From Doryteuthis pealeii (lineage: Eukaryota > Mollusca > Cephalopoda > Myopsida > Loliginidae), in NCBI GenBank assembly GCA_023376005.1, contig CM042148.1:76719165-76783164 (forward strand): a DNA stretch of 64,000 nt, given 5' to 3'. Numbering within the stretch: position 1 is the first letter of the stretch; every line of letters starts with the position of its first letter. A program made the position numbers and the translations under genes. Shown piece after piece: positions 31,200 through 41,839 of the stretch. Below the pieces are notes generated by a model. It was not told where the DNA came from and ran no database searches. It saw only the letters and a program-made list of their open reading frames with translations.

Positions 31200-31435
31200 A
31201 GTCGCGCCAATTGTGTAACAGTTATCGTTGCTGGAGATCGACTCTGCGAGCAATGTTCAAATCCTGGATGAAGTTATTTGCCATTCACTTCACGCTAACA
31301 CCCTTGGGATAACCATTAATCAATCTCATGTCCCCTTTCCCGCCAACTATTGGTAAATTGTAGTGCAAACCGAGCTCTTTATGTTTAGTACAGCAAACGG
31401 TCTAGAAGGTAAATTTCGAATTTTGCATTATTTTA
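31200..31435 (+). mobile_element. SINE2, diverged
   Basis: Head with box B ATGTTCAAATCCTGG; body CACGCTAACACCCTTGGG; GTCTAGAAGG. The tail is lost. Confidence 0.65.
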
Positions 31436-32130
31436 AACCTTAAGATAAAAAGAAACGTGATTCAGGTATAAAATAATCCAAATTTAATATTCGTGAAATT
31501 TTTTGTATAAACAAAAAATGCAGAACATTATGAAGTTTGGAGATTTAAAAAGATATTCTCTAAATACAATGTAATTGCTGCATTATTATAAATTGTGTGT
31601 GTATGTTTTACGGGGCGAGTAATCCCTTTTAATAACATCTACTCGTGATACAACTGATTTTCTAAACAACTTATTGTTAAGTTTCTGACCGCCATCCTTG
31701 GCCAGTTGTAAAGGACTTAAAGTAAGTAAGTAAGTCAGTCCTGCAGTATAGAATCCTTTGGTAAGTGAATAAGTCCTGAGTTTATGGAATCCTATGTAGT
31801 GTTAAAGGTCCAGTGATATAATCCTATGTTCCGTCGTCCACGAAGGTTCAAAGCAATTGAGTGTAGTTAAGATCCGAACAGCCAGTATAAATATTATAAC
31901 AGCAGCAGAGTACTGCCAGTGATTGGCCAACGTTAACACTTATATGAAATTAAATATTCTTAAGACTAGTTTAAACTTATGTGTATAACTACCGTGTTCT
32001 ATAATGATAATTACTTTCATGATTGGATATATCAGAACACGGTAAATTATGGCGGTAGGGTTTTGTATCTTTGACATTCATGCAAGAAAGCTAACATTCA
32101 AACAGACATTTACAAAGTATATTCTGTCTG
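31436..32130. other. unique DNA with a short inverted repeat
   Basis: TACCGTGTTCT at 31990 and AGAACACGGTA at 32034 form an inverted pair. Nothing else recognised. Confidence 0.45.
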
Positions 32131-32525
32131 ATGTTTTTTACGGCATATCAACCTCGGTGGATTCATTTATGCCGACAAAATTTTGAAATAAATCCATTCT
32201 TAACGGATATTCAATTCTTTTTTATAAACACATTTTTCTATTTAACCCATAGATGGGACCCTAATAGGTACTACTACTCCTGGTCAGAGTGGACCAGGGA
32301 GCAATGGTGATAAAATGGTTCTCCATATTCCACAGACCTCCAGAACTGGAACCTCAGCATCAGTTAGAGTTTAATGTTATGTCCAGGACATGAAGACCCT
32401 CAGCCACCACCTTCTAGCACATATGATAAAAAGGGTTGTGGATTGTCATAAGGGCAATAGGGTCGGGACAATCATATAGGTGCTAGGGCTTGACGTGACC
32501 AGTGGATTGATGGGAGGGGGCTATC
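32131..32525 (+). repeat. F4 copy, right part missing
   Basis: TTTTTACGGCATATCAACC to TTGATGGGAGGGGGC. Confidence 0.8.
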
Positions 32526-32689
32526 AAGTAAGAAGGGTATTCTTTACAGAAAGTGCTCACCCTTTCTAAGTAGAAAGTGGCGTTAATGTTACTTTTGATT
32601 TAACCTGATCGAACCGTGTCGAGTCTTCAGACGGTAAATTCTAGGGGTTAGGATAAAACCGACAAAGAGATTGTAAAAATGTTGTAAAA

Positions 32690-32990
32690 CTGCGGATGTA
32701 AGTAGTTGTATACCCTTATTAGAACAACATGATAAATACTTCGTATATAAAAATGTTTCGGTCGCTGTATCCTCCGGCCTTCCTCGGGTGTTTCTTGTGT
32801 ATCCGACGATTGCAATGACCCAACCTGGGAAATCATTTGGAATAGTTTGGCTGTTGATCAAAGAAATCAATTCCCAGAATGGTTCATTGCTATGCCCGGA
32901 TATACGGAGGAAGATCGGAGAATACTACGACTGAAATGTTGTGATTTTACAAACCACGAGATGAAGACAACATTTTGAAAAAAAAAATCA
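32690..32990. repeat. HB-type inverted repeat
   Basis: Left arm GTTTCGGTCGCTGTATCC, TCCGGCCTTCCTCGGGTG and TTGTGTATCCG; right arm CCGGATATACGGAGGAAGATCG, CTGAAATGTTGTG and GAGATGAAGACAACATTTTG. Both core regions are too altered to form a ribozyme. Two minus-strand ORFs here are accidental. Confidence 0.55.
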
Positions 32991-33289
32991 AAATATACAC
33001 ATTACGTCTCATCTAAAATATTCTGACAAATAAGGATTAGTTAAGTCCCTTAGTATCAGGAAACGCTTTTTAACACAAATAATATGAAGGGTCTATTTGA
33101 AAATGTCAACATAGATGACATTCGGTCCTTTATGAGAGACATAAAAGTATGCAAAAAAAATATATAAATATAAACCGTATCAATGTCATACCAAAGGAAC
33201 CCTTTAAAACGATCCCTGATGGTGCTAATATAACGTTAAAACCGTTAACTACAAAAGTAAAACTATAGACTTACAACGTATGTTATTCC

Positions 33290-33352
33290 CTAACCTGTCT
33301 GGATAAAATAACCCCAGATGGTTTGATATGCCGTTAAAATCCATCAACCATT
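33290..33352 (-). repeat. F4 fragment, left end
   Basis: AAATAACCCCAGATGG, TTTGATATGCCGTTAAAATC, the complement of the F4 left end. Confidence 0.6.
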
Positions 33353-33600
33353 TATATCAGAGGTTTAGCCGTTGCCCTTGTGTTTCAGGCCTCAGTTACG
33401 GATCTATCACAAAAATACGCATAGTTGTTCCAAAAAGAACAATGGATGCTCATTTGTTATTGGCTTAATTGATGACTGGTTGGAGGGTTAAGAGAGAACA
33501 AAGTAGATTCAAACCACGCACATACCATTACAGAGGCTTGTTAACTTACAACAAGATACATTAAGACTATAAAACTTCACTTATCTGATAAGCGACTTTA
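33353..33600. other. unique DNA
   Basis: Nothing recognised. Confidence 0.4.
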
Positions 33601-33690
33601 TTTATCTAAATATACTAGATGTAATAAAATGGAAACTTTAAATTCTTTTCATTTTACAATTTAAATTAAAATGTCTTCACGGCTGAGTAA

Positions 33691-34368
33691 TCCTATTATT
33701 AGAATTATTATGTAACTGTCTGTAACCGAAACGACGTTCTGCCTTCGCGATTTCCTTAGTTATTCAAGTTATATTCTCAACGATTATGAAATAGTCATTT
33801 AATCTTAATTTTTATCGTATTTATTAACGATGTCTCTATCAAAGTCTAGCAGAGTTAGATTTGCCGCAAAAGTGTTCATATTATTAATGTCTTAAGATCT
33901 TGAAATATGTGTTATATATCTCCAAGAAATAAAGATTTATATAGTCTATGGTGGAAATAATTTGCATAATGATTTTAACAAAACTGGGTTTGATAAGTAA
34001 TTATTTGCTGTTACTGATTTCTAATAGAATCATGTTATTCTTCAAACGTATTAGAAGCAATCCTATAATATAATTTTAAAAGGCAATCAAGTAAAATAAC
34101 ATAAAATAAGTAATATTTTTATATTCGTTCTTATTTGGTTTCGTAAGTCTTTCTCATGGGGATCTGAGCGGTAAAGTGAGGAACTGATGGTAGGTGTGGC
34201 GCTCCACCTCAGATGCTAGAATAATCTCTTTGGTCTAGCGCTAGCGAAAAGGGGATAGACTCCCTCGCTGTCTGGTTGATACCGATATTAGGCCGCCCCG
34301 ACGACTTTACTTACTTACATTAAAACTGAAATACTTGAGCCCAGGGGGGGGGCGCATATTTTTGCTAG
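33691..34368 (+). mobile_element. divergent Helitron interrupted by SINE1
   Basis: Starts TCCTATTATTAG after A, contains GTCTGTAACCGAAACGACG as in family A, and ends GCGCATATTTTTGCTAG plus T with a C/G-run in place of the hairpin. A SINE1 fragment occupies 34156-34318; without it the body would be about 515 bp. Confidence 0.7.
34156..34318 (+). mobile_element. SINE1, 5' truncated, nested
   Basis: GATCTGAGCGGTAAAGTGAG, GTAGGTGTGGCGCTCCACC, GTCTAGCGCTAGCG and GCCGCCCCGACGACTTTAC, inserted in a Helitron. The tRNA-like head is missing. Confidence 0.8.
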
Positions 34369-34564
34369 TTCATCTAAACATACGAGATGTAATCAAACGG
34401 AAACTTTAAATTCTTTTCATTTTACAATTTAAATAAAGATATATTAACAGCTGAGTAATTTATATAATAAAGTTATGATGTCTAGACTGCTGTTTTGGGT
34501 CAATGCTAATTCAAATGAGAAAAAAAATAGATGTTAATTTTCATACTTTTTGAACAGCTATCAG

Positions 34565-34645
34565 TACTAAATAGCGAGTACGTTCCTCGTTGGATGCCCC
34601 ATAGTCACGTCCTACCCATAGTGATCGGGTTGGATAGATACGTGG
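34565..34645 (+). mobile_element. SINE3 fragment
   Basis: AGTACTAAATAGCGAGTACG, GGATGCCCCAT, GTCCTACCCATAGTG, GGGTTGGATAGATACG. Confidence 0.65.
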
Positions 34646-34669
34646 GTGCCACATCGTAGTGTAATGGTT

Positions 34670-34770
34670 GGTTGGTTCTGTTTTACTGCTTATCAACCCT
34701 TTTCAGTTCATTTAATGCCGTATCAAGTCATTTTTTATAAACAAAGGTTGCTTTAGAGTACCTGCTGTTG
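34670..34770 (+). repeat. F4-like left end joined to SINE3 leader
   Basis: GGTTGGTT, TTTTACTGCTTATCAACCC, TTAATGCCG then TACCTGCTGTTGCTTAAGTG, the same junction as at 35236-35365. Confidence 0.6.
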
Positions 34771-34784
34771 CTTAAGTGGTTGGT

Positions 34785-35065
34785 GTAATGGATATTTGCC
34801 TCATACCCCACTTGTATGGGCTGGGCACAAGGCCTCGTTTTAACGTGGGCCCACCCACAAACCGAAGCTCATGGGTGGGAAAGAACAAAAATTGCGTCGA
34901 TCCCATCGGCATTCCCCCTCAATGCGGGCGCCTCAGGCACTGGGCAATAAACACAGCCCTGCCCCTTTAAGTCAAGGGGGCAGGTATTGTCTGGGGGGAA
35001 GCCCCCTGGGATCGACGCTATTAATTCAACATGACCGGTCCAGTGGCCGAAGCGCACTGAACCCC
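34785..35065 (+). repeat. repeat G, complete copy
   Basis: GC-richer than its surroundings. Landmarks TACCCCACTTGTATGG, GCCTCGTTTTAACGTGGGC, ACAAACCGAAGCTCATGG, ATCGGCATTCCCC, GCCTCAGGCACTGGGCAATA. Related fragments at 18455, 46015 and 59308. Three overlapping ORFs occur only because GC is higher; none is conserved in other copies. Confidence 0.7.
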
Positions 35066-35069
35066 TGTC

Positions 35070-35230
35070 CCGAAGTGGTTGGTGTAATGATTAGCAAGCT
35101 AGTCTCAAAGATCCATTACTACTGAACAGCAAGTTCTATCCTTGCAGGTTGTCCCATACTTGCGACTTTGTGTCACATCCTACCCGTGGTGAACGGGTTG
35201 GATAAATACCAATTTGGATCCCATCGTGGC
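35070..35230 (+). mobile_element. SINE3, tRNA-headed SINE
   Basis: Box A-like GGTGTAATGATTAGCAAGC, box B-like AAGTTCTATCCTTGC, and tail TTTGTGTCACATCCTACCCG then GGGTTGGATAAATACC. The tail is shared with SINE2. Confidence 0.8.
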
Positions 35231-35235
35231 ATAAT

Positions 35236-35330
35236 GGTTGGTTGGTTGGTTGTTTTGTGGCATATCAACTCTTTGCAGTTTATTTAATCCCGAATCAAGT
35301 CATTTTTGATAAAAAAAAAAGGACTCGAAT
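35236..35330 (+). repeat. F4-like left end
   Basis: GGTTGGTTGGTTGTTTTGTG, GCATATCAACTC, then an A-run. Confidence 0.65.
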
Positions 35331-35334
35331 TGCT

Positions 35335-35510
35335 TGACAGTACCTGCTGTTGCTTAAGTGGTCCATGTAATGGTTAACCAGCTATTCTCACAGTACTACT
35401 AAATAGCAAGTTCTATCCTTGCAGGTTGTTCTATACATGCGACTTTGTGTCACATCCTACCTGTGGCGAACGGGTTGGATAAATACCTACTTAACTCCAT
35501 ACAACTTTAC
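35335..35510 (+). mobile_element. SINE3
   Basis: Leader TACCTGCTGTTGCTTAAGTG, box A-like TGTAATGGTTAACCAGC, AAGTTCTATCCTTGC, tail TTTGTGTCACATCCTACC. Confidence 0.8.
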
Positions 35511-35880
35511 TTGTGTTTCTTAAACTGAAAATCAACCTCAGAACGTGGAAGATATTAAAAGGAAAATAACAGCGCAGTTCCACATATCAAAAAAGAAATT
35601 TTAGAGATGATTCGACCAATGAAAACATCACTGAAATAAGTGTTGAATAACAAGTGTATTATTTGGAAGAAGAAAAAAATGAACGGTTTATTCATTGTTT
35701 ATATTTGAACACAACATACATTGTCCGTGTACAAGGTTTCCTTTCTTCAAATGAATGTTTTATTCTCTAAGATGAATCTCTTTCTAAACTGGTCAACCAA
35801 ACACCTGTGTTTGTTTACAACCGAATCTATTAACATACATATTGATTCATCACGGTTATGAAATGACACAAGGTCACGAA
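35511..35880. other. unique AT-rich DNA
   Basis: Nothing recognised. Confidence 0.45.
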
Positions 35881-35883
35881 TAT

Positions 35884-36425
35884 GGTTGGTTGGATTTTAC
35901 GGCATGTTAACCCATGCGGTTATGTTATGTCAAAGACGTTATTATTTTATTCATTCTTGATGAGTATTCATTTTAAACTCAAGATTTCCTATTTAACCCA
36001 TAGATGGAACCCTAACAGATACTACCACTCCGGGTTTGAGTGAACCTGGAGGGTAATGGTGATGAAGGGTACTCCACATTCCCCAGAGCTCCAGAATTGA
36101 AACTTCCCCATCAGATAGAGATTAACGTCATATCCAGGACATTAAGACCCTAAGCCACCACCTTCTAGCACATATATGATAAAAGAAGGGCTTGTCTACC
36201 AACCCTATTGCCCATATGGCAAGCCTCAAACCTTTTTATCATATAATAAAGGGGGTACTCCACAATCCCCAGAGCTCCAGAATTGGAACTTCACCATCAG
36301 ATAGAGATTACCGTCATACCCAGGATATTAAGACCCTCGGCCGCCATCTTTTAGCACATATATGATAAAAGAGGGGGCTTGCCTACCAACCTTATTGCCC
36401 TTATGGCAAAACACAAAACTTTTAT
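35884..36425 (+). repeat. F4 copy with an internal duplication
   Basis: First copy 35884-36195; then the segment GGGTACTCCACA...CATATATGATAAAA is repeated at 36243-36370, including GGGCTTG/GGGGCTTGCC and CTACCAACC. A 185-bp tandem duplication of the F4 centre, unlike other copies. Confidence 0.7.
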
Positions 36426-36429
36426 CATA

Positions 36430-37010
36430 AAAATTGACCGACTGACAAAAGAGTTGCCAAAATAACTACTAAAAATAACCACTAAAGTTTCAGAGTTTAT
36501 TTGAATCTGTTCCAATCAGTTTTTGGTAAACTTAATATTATGCAGTTTCGGTAGCAATATCCCATCTACTGAAAGTTATTATAACATACGCATGGGAAAG
36601 GTATGGATTGCTATTCACCAGTTAATTACTATATGGATCGAAATTATTTTACGAGGAAAATAATTTTTATAGTTTAACATTTTATTATTTTTCTCGTTTC
36701 TTTCTATAGAATACAGGCGACTATGAAAATTTACTTTTTCTTTAATTCAATATATAGAAAAACTGTGAATGCATGTATTTAATATGTATTAATATAAATA
36801 AACCTAATTTTATGTCTCGTCACGATTTTCTTGTCGCAAAGAGAATGACATGTATATATCCACCATTAATTTGGTATTTCGGGGTTTTTTTTAAATATGA
36901 AATATCCAATAAAACACGAGAAATATTGATTACCTTGACAAATGGGCTGATCTACAAATTCAGATTCAATAAATTTTGCATATCATTGTATGAGGGGTAT
37001 TCCCGAAAAT
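36430..37010. other. unique AT-rich DNA
   Basis: One ORF (36773-37012) without a recognisable motif; its composition is like the surroundings. Confidence 0.45.
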
Positions 37011-37019
37011 AAAATTACT

Positions 37020-37324
37020 GGGCGTAGTTGCATATTGTATCACGAGATATAAGGTATTCATATGATTTTTAGCAACTTTGCCAAGGTGTGGTTTTGTGTG
37101 GCTTTCTATATATATATATATATATTTGGGGGGAGATTATGTTCTTAATTAAAGTCATACCTAATTTGTTAATTAATTAATTATAATTAAAGGAATTAGG
37201 CGTGCATATCGGTTTCATTTAATTATAATTAATTAATTAACAAATTAGGTATGACTTTAATTAAGCACATAATCTCCCAAAAATTGTCGGCCTTCGCCAT
37301 TTCAAACACATTGTTTGTTCACTT

Positions 37325-37359
<35 letters not shown>

Positions 37360-37456
37360 TATATATATATAAAGCCATACAAAACCACACCTTGGCAAAG
37401 TTGCTAAAAATCATATGAATACGTGATATTTCGTGATACGATATGCAACTACGCCT
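37020..37456. repeat. nested long inverted repeat
   Basis: Outer arms: GGCGTAGTTGCATATTG, ATTCATATGATTTTTAGCAA, CTTTGCCAAGGTGTGGTTTT at left and complements at 37375-37456. Inner arms: TTAATTAAAGTCATACCTAA at 37147 and its complement at 37247. (TA)n tracts lie at 37109-37126 and 37327-37372. The inner unit also appears at 54380-54450, next to a hammerhead core. Confidence 0.8.
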
Positions 37457-37477
37457 CGACAAATTCTAATGAATATA

Positions 37478-37620
37478 AAGGAAAGATGAATAACAAACAC
37501 AAACAATCGATTCAATTAATATTTCGTCTCTGTAAGCTTAGAAGTTCTGAAGAAATTTGAGCTAAGAGAAACGAAATATTAATTGAATCAATTGTTTCTG
37601 TTTGTTATTCACCTTTCATA
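37478..37620. repeat. inverted repeat
   Basis: Arms of about 54 bp: GGAAAGATGAATAACAAAC, GATTCAATTAATATTTCGT and complements at 37563-37618. The loop contains CTGAAGA and a downstream GAAAC, a possible decayed hammerhead. One arm recurs at 56460-56515. Confidence 0.75.
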
Positions 37621-37929
37621 CACACACACACACATATATATATATTTTTATTCCCTGGCAGAGGTACTTCCAACAATAGCCGTTCAATTTATACGCCACA
37701 GTACTTCTTGGCTAGTAAAATACATTTGCATTTATTTTACAAACTGAATATACCTCCTTGTATTACGTCAGCGTGCGATTCGAATATATTATTCTATTAC
37801 ATATTAAAAACTAGTAACCAACCAATATTCTTATATCTATGCTCGTTACCAAAAATTCAAAGTTAAAAACAAATACAGGGTACAAGTAATAATAAAAAAT
37901 ATAACCATAAGAAAATTTATATAAAACTA

Positions 37930-38523
37930 TGTACTCGAGTAATACTTTTTTGGTACGATCAACTACCACTCGCTCGAGTCCGGCCTATGACATCAGCTTT
38001 AGATACGCTTACAAATCTTTATGAAAACAAAATTCTCTTAAATATATTAGAAGGCGCTGGTACAGCCATGAAACAATTATTTTACTTTTAAAATGTAATA
38101 TTTATTAGCTTAGAAAATTGAAAGTTTTAAATAAAAAAACAACAACCTTGAATCATGTAAAGTTCTACAAACATTTCTTTAGTTATGAATTTTATTTTAT
38201 TTACATTTTTATTTATAAATAAAACGATTCTCTCTGAGAAAAATCTGTGGGCGTGTCTAAATATAGAATCGTTTTATTTATAAATAAAAATGTAAATAAA
38301 ATAAAATTCGTAACTAAAGAAAAAATGTTTGTAGAAACCAAAATTTACATGAATCAAAGTTGGGTTTTTTTTATTTAAAACTTTCAATTTTCTAAGCAAA
38401 AAATATTACGTTTTAAAAGTAAAATATTTGTTTGGTCCTGGCTGTACTTTTTGTTTTCATAAAGATATGTGGGCGTGTCTAATAGGCAGTTGATCGTACC
38501 AAAAAAGTATTACTGTATGTACT
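37930..38523. repeat. long inverted repeat, arms of about 270-300 bp
   Basis: Arms include AATACTTTTTTGGTACGATC, TCTTTATGAAAACAAAA, GAAAATTGAAAGTTTTAAAT, AATTTTATTTTATTTACATT and TATAAATAAAACGATTCT, each with its complement in the second half; the loop is about 30 nt around 38240-38265 with GGGCGTGTCTAAATA. Left arm carries extra sequence at 37960-37995 and 38050. No ORF. Confidence 0.85.
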
Positions 38524-38529
38524 CTAGCA

Positions 38530-39265
38530 TACTATAGAAAGGGGGGAAAATATATGGGGCGAAATAGACCTTCGAATTAACAAGCTCCTGCCGAGGGGGA
38601 ACCAAAAACAAGCGAGTTCTCCGTCTTCTCACAAGTCAGACCCTCTGTTGGTCAACCCATTCTTCGTCTAGCAGCTGGAAAATCCGTCGTCGTAGTCGAA
38701 ATAATCTTTAGCAGTTCAAAATCACATTTCCTATTTAGTTTTGTTTCTGTTCGACTAAAATCCATTTCTTTACTGAAAAGCGCTTCGTCGTCGTCGATTG
38801 CTGCTGCTGCTGACTGCCCAGCGCTCGACTCACTTGTTATTTTATGGGCATATTAGCCAAACATCCGGGCACATCAGTCGAACCTCGCGTCCGTCCAGTG
38901 TCCAAAACGCATTTGTTTTTGCATGCGGGGGGACACGAGTTCGATCCCGGCAGGCAAGAAAATGTCTTGCTCTTTTTCCTTTCTCGTTCTCCGTCACACA
39001 TACTTTTCTAACAACACAGCAAATGAGAAAAGATACACATTAAAACGTAACTCAGTAAAATGATGTAGTTCCTTCGGTTTTCCGTGTGCGCAATATTAGT
39101 GCTTCTCCTGAGTGCTAATATAATAAGGTTAAGATAAGTGATATAATCTAAGATCTTAAAAAAAACAATTTGGGCTTTTAATGTTTTGATGAAATTGATT
39201 TGCGCATAATTTTTAGACACTCAAAAGTCGTAATCGTCAAGTAGCGCAATCTCGCGACCTTGTTT
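38530..39265. other. unique DNA
   Basis: GC somewhat higher at 38580-38960, with short CGTCGTCG and CTGCTGCTGCTG runs. A box B-like ACGAGTTCGATCCCGGC at 38935 could be a tRNA relic, but no head is visible. Confidence 0.4.
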
Positions 39266-39267
39266 CT

Positions 39268-39268
<1 letters not shown>

Positions 39269-39316
<48 letters not shown>
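39269..39316. repeat. (GT)n microsatellite
   Basis: About 46 bp of pure GT. Confidence 0.95.
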
Positions 39317-39319
<3 letters not shown>

Positions 39320-40037
39320 GAAACGGTATTTTTGTCTTGTATTACATATGAGTGATTAATATTTTAATGAATGCGGCCCTTTAAGTTAGTCTTTAACGTC
39401 CAAATCAAACACTCCAATTTTAGTGAACTTCTTGCCCTACGTCATTTCTAAAGCGCCGATTTCCGTTACCACTAAAAGAGAATGACCTCATCTACTTTAT
39501 ATTCAAGCAGCAAATTGTCAAATCAAAGATGAAAGAAAGAAACGAAAGAAAAAAAAAGAAAAAAGAAACTAGGGGAAAAAAACACGAAAACTACCTTGAT
39601 GAGGATAAAAGAATGCGACCCAAGTGCTTGAGTTAACAACTTGCAATCAAATAAACTTGTTATTATAAAAAAATGTGTTGTTCGTATTGTAAAGAAACAC
39701 ATATGATTATAGATGTATATTTTGATTGGACTCGTTTTAATTTTTTTACTAGTATTATTTAGTATTATTTAATGTTAATTTCAACTGCTTTTCATCACAA
39801 TCGCTTAGAACGTCAGTTTATGACTATGAGAAAATGGCTCGGATCGAAAATAAAGGAATAAGCTCTCAGCGAGATACGAACTTGCATTCATTTCTCCTCT
39901 AAGTCTGTTTTGCCGAGACATCTGTTTATGAGGGTTCTACAGTTAAATAAAGATTAAAACTTAAATATAAGCTTACTGTTTAGTTTAGTTCTTCAACAAT
40001 CACCTAGTGCCATAGTTGATCTCTTTACGTACATTGG
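39320..40037. other. unique DNA
   Basis: Purine-rich stretch at 39525-39575; nothing else recognised. Confidence 0.45.
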
Positions 40038-40039
40038 TA

Positions 40040-40787
40040 TTAGGTTGTTACAAAAATAATAGCCGATTGAAGTGCTCAGTTTTGAAATGTCATTTTAACA
40101 TAGAATGCCTCCGAAACTGCTGCCAATATCAACAAAGAATGGGGAGATGAATCCACAAGTGATCGGACTGTACGAAGGTGGTTCCAGAAATTCCGCAGTG
40201 GAGATGAGTCTTGAAAATGAAAAAGGTAGAGGACGGACATGCAGTCTTGACAATGAACAATTCCAGGCAGTTGTTGAGCAAAATCCACGACAAAGTGTCA
40301 GAGAAATGTCTCAGACACTTGGTGTCAGCATTGCAACAGTTTCCCGCCATTTACAGAGTATTGGAAAGGTGAAAAAGCTCGATAAATGGGTTCCTCATGA
40401 GCTCAATGAGCACCAAAAAATTAGGCGGTTTGAAGTGTGTTCGAGTTTGCATAACACCAATGATCCCTTTCTTGACTGAATAGTCACTTGTGACGAAAAG
40501 TGGATCCTTTACGACAACCGTCGTTGGCAGCAGTTTCGGAGGCATTGTGCCCAAGTTTGAACTCATGCAACATAAGAAGGCGAAGGTCATGTTTAGGCAT
40601 ATTCATCTTTGAATGCCCCTATTTTTCAAAAATGCTTTCTATCTAAAAATAGATTAAATTTTATTTTGGGGCACGTATTAATTATTATATATGCAAAAAT
40701 TCACCTGAAATAAACAACGAATTCTATGTAAAAATGACATTTCAAAACCGAGCACTTCAATCGGCCATTATTTTTGTAACAACCTAA
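40040..40787 (+). mobile_element. mariner transposon, internally deleted, both ends present
   Basis: 748 bp flanked by TA (40038-40039, 40788-40789). Terminal inverted repeats start TTAGGTTGTTACAAAAATAA and extend through GATTGAAGTGCTC, GTTTTGAAATGTCATTTT, about 55-60 bp with few mismatches. Full mariners are about 1.3 kb, so roughly half is missing, from the middle of the transposase to the 3' inverted repeat. Confidence 0.93.
40105..40600 (+). pseudogene. mariner transposase, broken
   Basis: The N-terminal DNA-binding part is readable. In one frame WGDESTSDRTVRRWFQKFRS (first helix-turn-helix region, 40140-40200); a frameshift near 40205 moves to the frame of the 124-residue ORF, with NEKGRGR (the GRP-like linker), a second helix-turn-helix (SVREMSQTLGVSIATVSRHL) and the mariner signature WVPHEL. 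A stop at 40477 precedes TCDEKWILYDNRR, which carries the first catalytic Asp of the DDD triad; a few more transposase-like residues follow. The region with the second and third Asp is deleted. No activity is possible. Minus-strand ORFs here are shadows. Confidence 0.92.
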
Positions 40788-40849
40788 TAGTATTTTGACT
40801 TTTTATTAAATGACCGACCGGTTTAACTAGAAATCTCAAGGTTCCTGGA

Positions 40850-41118
40850 TCGATACTGGTCCCTATAAACTTAGCACATAAGTAGCATGTGACACAAGGC
40901 CATTTTTAAAACGGAGAAAAGCTGGTTTGTATTCAGTTTTCCTTCTAGACTATGTAATATTTACCCATAGCTAGAGAGAGAACAGATGTATTCATGCATA
41001 CCTTTACAAATGGCATTGGTGTGAAGTGAAATGCAAACAGTATCATACGGTATTTGAACAAGGTTACAGATTCAATTTCCTACGACGATAACCGTTATGC
41101 AAAGCGCACTTCCATAAA
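40850..41118 (-). mobile_element. SINE2, diverged
   Basis: Complement of the tail (GTGACACAAGGCC), CAGTTTTCCTTCTAGAC, GGTGTGAAGTGAAATGCAAA and a head region around 41060-41105. Confidence 0.7.
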
Positions 41119-41257
41119 AAATCAAGATGTATTAAACAGGCAATACTAGTTATTTACTTAGCTTTGTTGTGGCATAAGGCCAGAAAGTAGGGGGAAACCA
41201 TTATACTAGCAAGCAAACGCCTCAAATAGTGACCCCGAACAATCAGGCTAAAATCTA

Positions 41258-41537
41258 TCTATACATATACAAATGGTAGTTGGTGAATATGTATGTACAG
41301 ATGAAACTAGGAAAATAAAATAATGACAAAGTTTATATATATACAAATTTAATATCACCAGTTCTAGCTTTTTGTGCAAAAATTATGAAGATTTGATTTA
41401 TATTCGAAGATATTTAAAAATTAAATATACATAGAAATAGCATTGAAATTCTACTTACAAATGTCCAGCATTTAAATCTTAAAAGTAAACAATCAATTCA
41501 CCAGGGCTGTTTGCCCCCTATGGGTAGCCGCTTCTAG
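41258..41537 (+). mobile_element. Helitron family C, short form (first of a pair)
   Basis: Starts TCTATACATATAC after A41257, AAATATCACCAG-like body, ends TATGGGTAGCCGCTTCTAG. No SINE3-like segment. Its 3' CTAG is fused directly to the next copy. Confidence 0.82.
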
Positions 41538-41832
41538 TACATATATAAAAGGCAGTTGGTGCGTATGTATGTATGTCCGGATGAAACTAGGAAAATACAA
41601 CAATTAACAACAAAGTAAATATATATATACACATTAAATATCACCAGTTTTGTACAAAAATTAAGAAGATTTGATTTATAATTGAATATATCTAAAAGTT
41701 AAAGTATACATAGAAATAGCAGTGTAATTCTACTTAAAAATGTTCAGCATCTGTCAATCTCAAAAGTAAATAAATCAATACATCAGGGTTTGTTTTTCCC
41801 CACCCCCTCTACTTCTGGGTAGCCGCTTCTAG
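41538..41832 (+). mobile_element. Helitron family C, short form (second of the pair)
   Basis: Starts TACATATATAAAAGGCAG directly after CTAG, lacking TCTA, and ends TCTGGGTAGCCGCTTCTAG plus T. Hairpin arms are CTACTTCTGGGTAG. Confidence 0.82.
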
Positions 41833-41839
41833 TAAAGAA

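Larger units (their letters stand above)
33604..34459 (+). repeat. 87-bp direct repeats flanking a Helitron
   Basis: Left copy 33604-33690 and right copy 34372-34458 share ATCTAAA.ATAC, GAGATGTAAT (GATGTAAT), GGAAACTTTAAATTCTTTTC, ATTTTACAATTTAAAT and GCTGAGTAA. They are far longer than any transposon target duplication. Confidence 0.75.
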
